From positions 1-5,749 of the forward strand of contig JAEDIV010000152.1 in assembly GCA_016296675.1 (NCBI GenBank): a stretch of DNA of 5,749 bases, in the 5' to 3' direction. Both the position numbers and the translations under genes were made by a program. This document shows positions 5,736 to 5,749 of this stretch, piece after piece. The stretch is from Clostridia bacterium (GTDB taxonomy: Bacteria > Bacillota > Clostridia > Christensenellales > Aristaeellaceae). The notes below the pieces were generated by a model. That model saw only the letters and a program-made list of their open reading frames with translations. It was not told the DNA's origin and made no database searches. The first letter of the stretch is position 1; every line of letters begins with the position of its first letter.

Positions 5736-5749
5736 TTTGTTCATCATGG

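Noticed and set aside
5591..5749. Cobalamin riboswitch upstream of the corrinoid gene
   Set aside because: The predicted leader is about 30 nt, and no B12-box-like or multi-stem element is seen in the available 159 bases.

Overview
The window holds four complete protein genes, all on the minus strand, so transcription runs from the right edge to the left. The mid-range GC content, the strong GGAGG-type ribosome binding sites, the sigma-A-like promoters and an LTA-synthase-family protein suggest a Gram-positive Bacillota. A corrinoid methyl-carrier protein, and a thioredoxin-reductase-like flavoprotein that has lost its pyridine-nucleotide signature, point to an anaerobe of the class Clostridia. 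The species cannot be read from this window.

Layout in the order of transcription. (1) Positions 5591-5749 are an upstream control region. It has a good minus-strand promoter (TTGTAT, 17 bp, TGC-TAAAAT), a small palindrome at the predicted transcription start, and, at the right edge, a plus-strand promoter-like element overlapped by a perfect 17-bp palindrome. (2) 4961-5590 encodes a 209-aa corrinoid protein of the MtbC/MttC/MtaC type with an intact base-off cobalamin motif. (3) 4044-4904 encodes a 286-aa flavoprotein with the CATC redox centre and FAD motifs of thioredoxin reductase but a degenerate NADPH site, most like ferredoxin-dependent (FFTR-type) enzymes. (4) 1864-4029 encodes a 721-aa LTA-synthase-family membrane phosphoglycerol transferase with five membrane spans, a complete catalytic set and an extra IPT/TIG-like C-terminal domain. 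A bidirectional intrinsic terminator at 1826-1861 follows it. (5) A separate, near-consensus promoter (TTGAAA, 17 bp, TGC-TATACT) drives 78-1664, a 528-aa cytoplasmic protein with an N-terminal beta domain and an alpha/alpha-toroid (six-hairpin glycosidase-like) domain. Its roughly 110-nt leader contains a 27-codon ORF whose end resembles a LysR-family helix-turn-helix segment. (6) Positions 1-77 are non-coding, with a large hairpin (20-46) and a plus-strand terminator (50-74), as expected for a convergent neighbour to the left.

How the genes may work together: the first three probably form one transcription unit (gaps of 56 and 14 nt, no internal terminator seen). The corrinoid protein and the flavoprotein both suit ferredoxin-driven anaerobic metabolism, but no methyltransferase, corrinoid activase, thioredoxin or ferredoxin gene lies in the window, so any direct link is inference. 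The LTA-synthase-like gene may simply share the transcript. The toroid protein is a separate unit, probably acting on a carbohydrate. I see no mobile element, CRISPR array, tRNA or rRNA. The least ordinary items are the FFTR-like reductase, the orphan corrinoid protein in this operon, the TIG-tailed LtaS homologue and the LysR-like micro-ORF.
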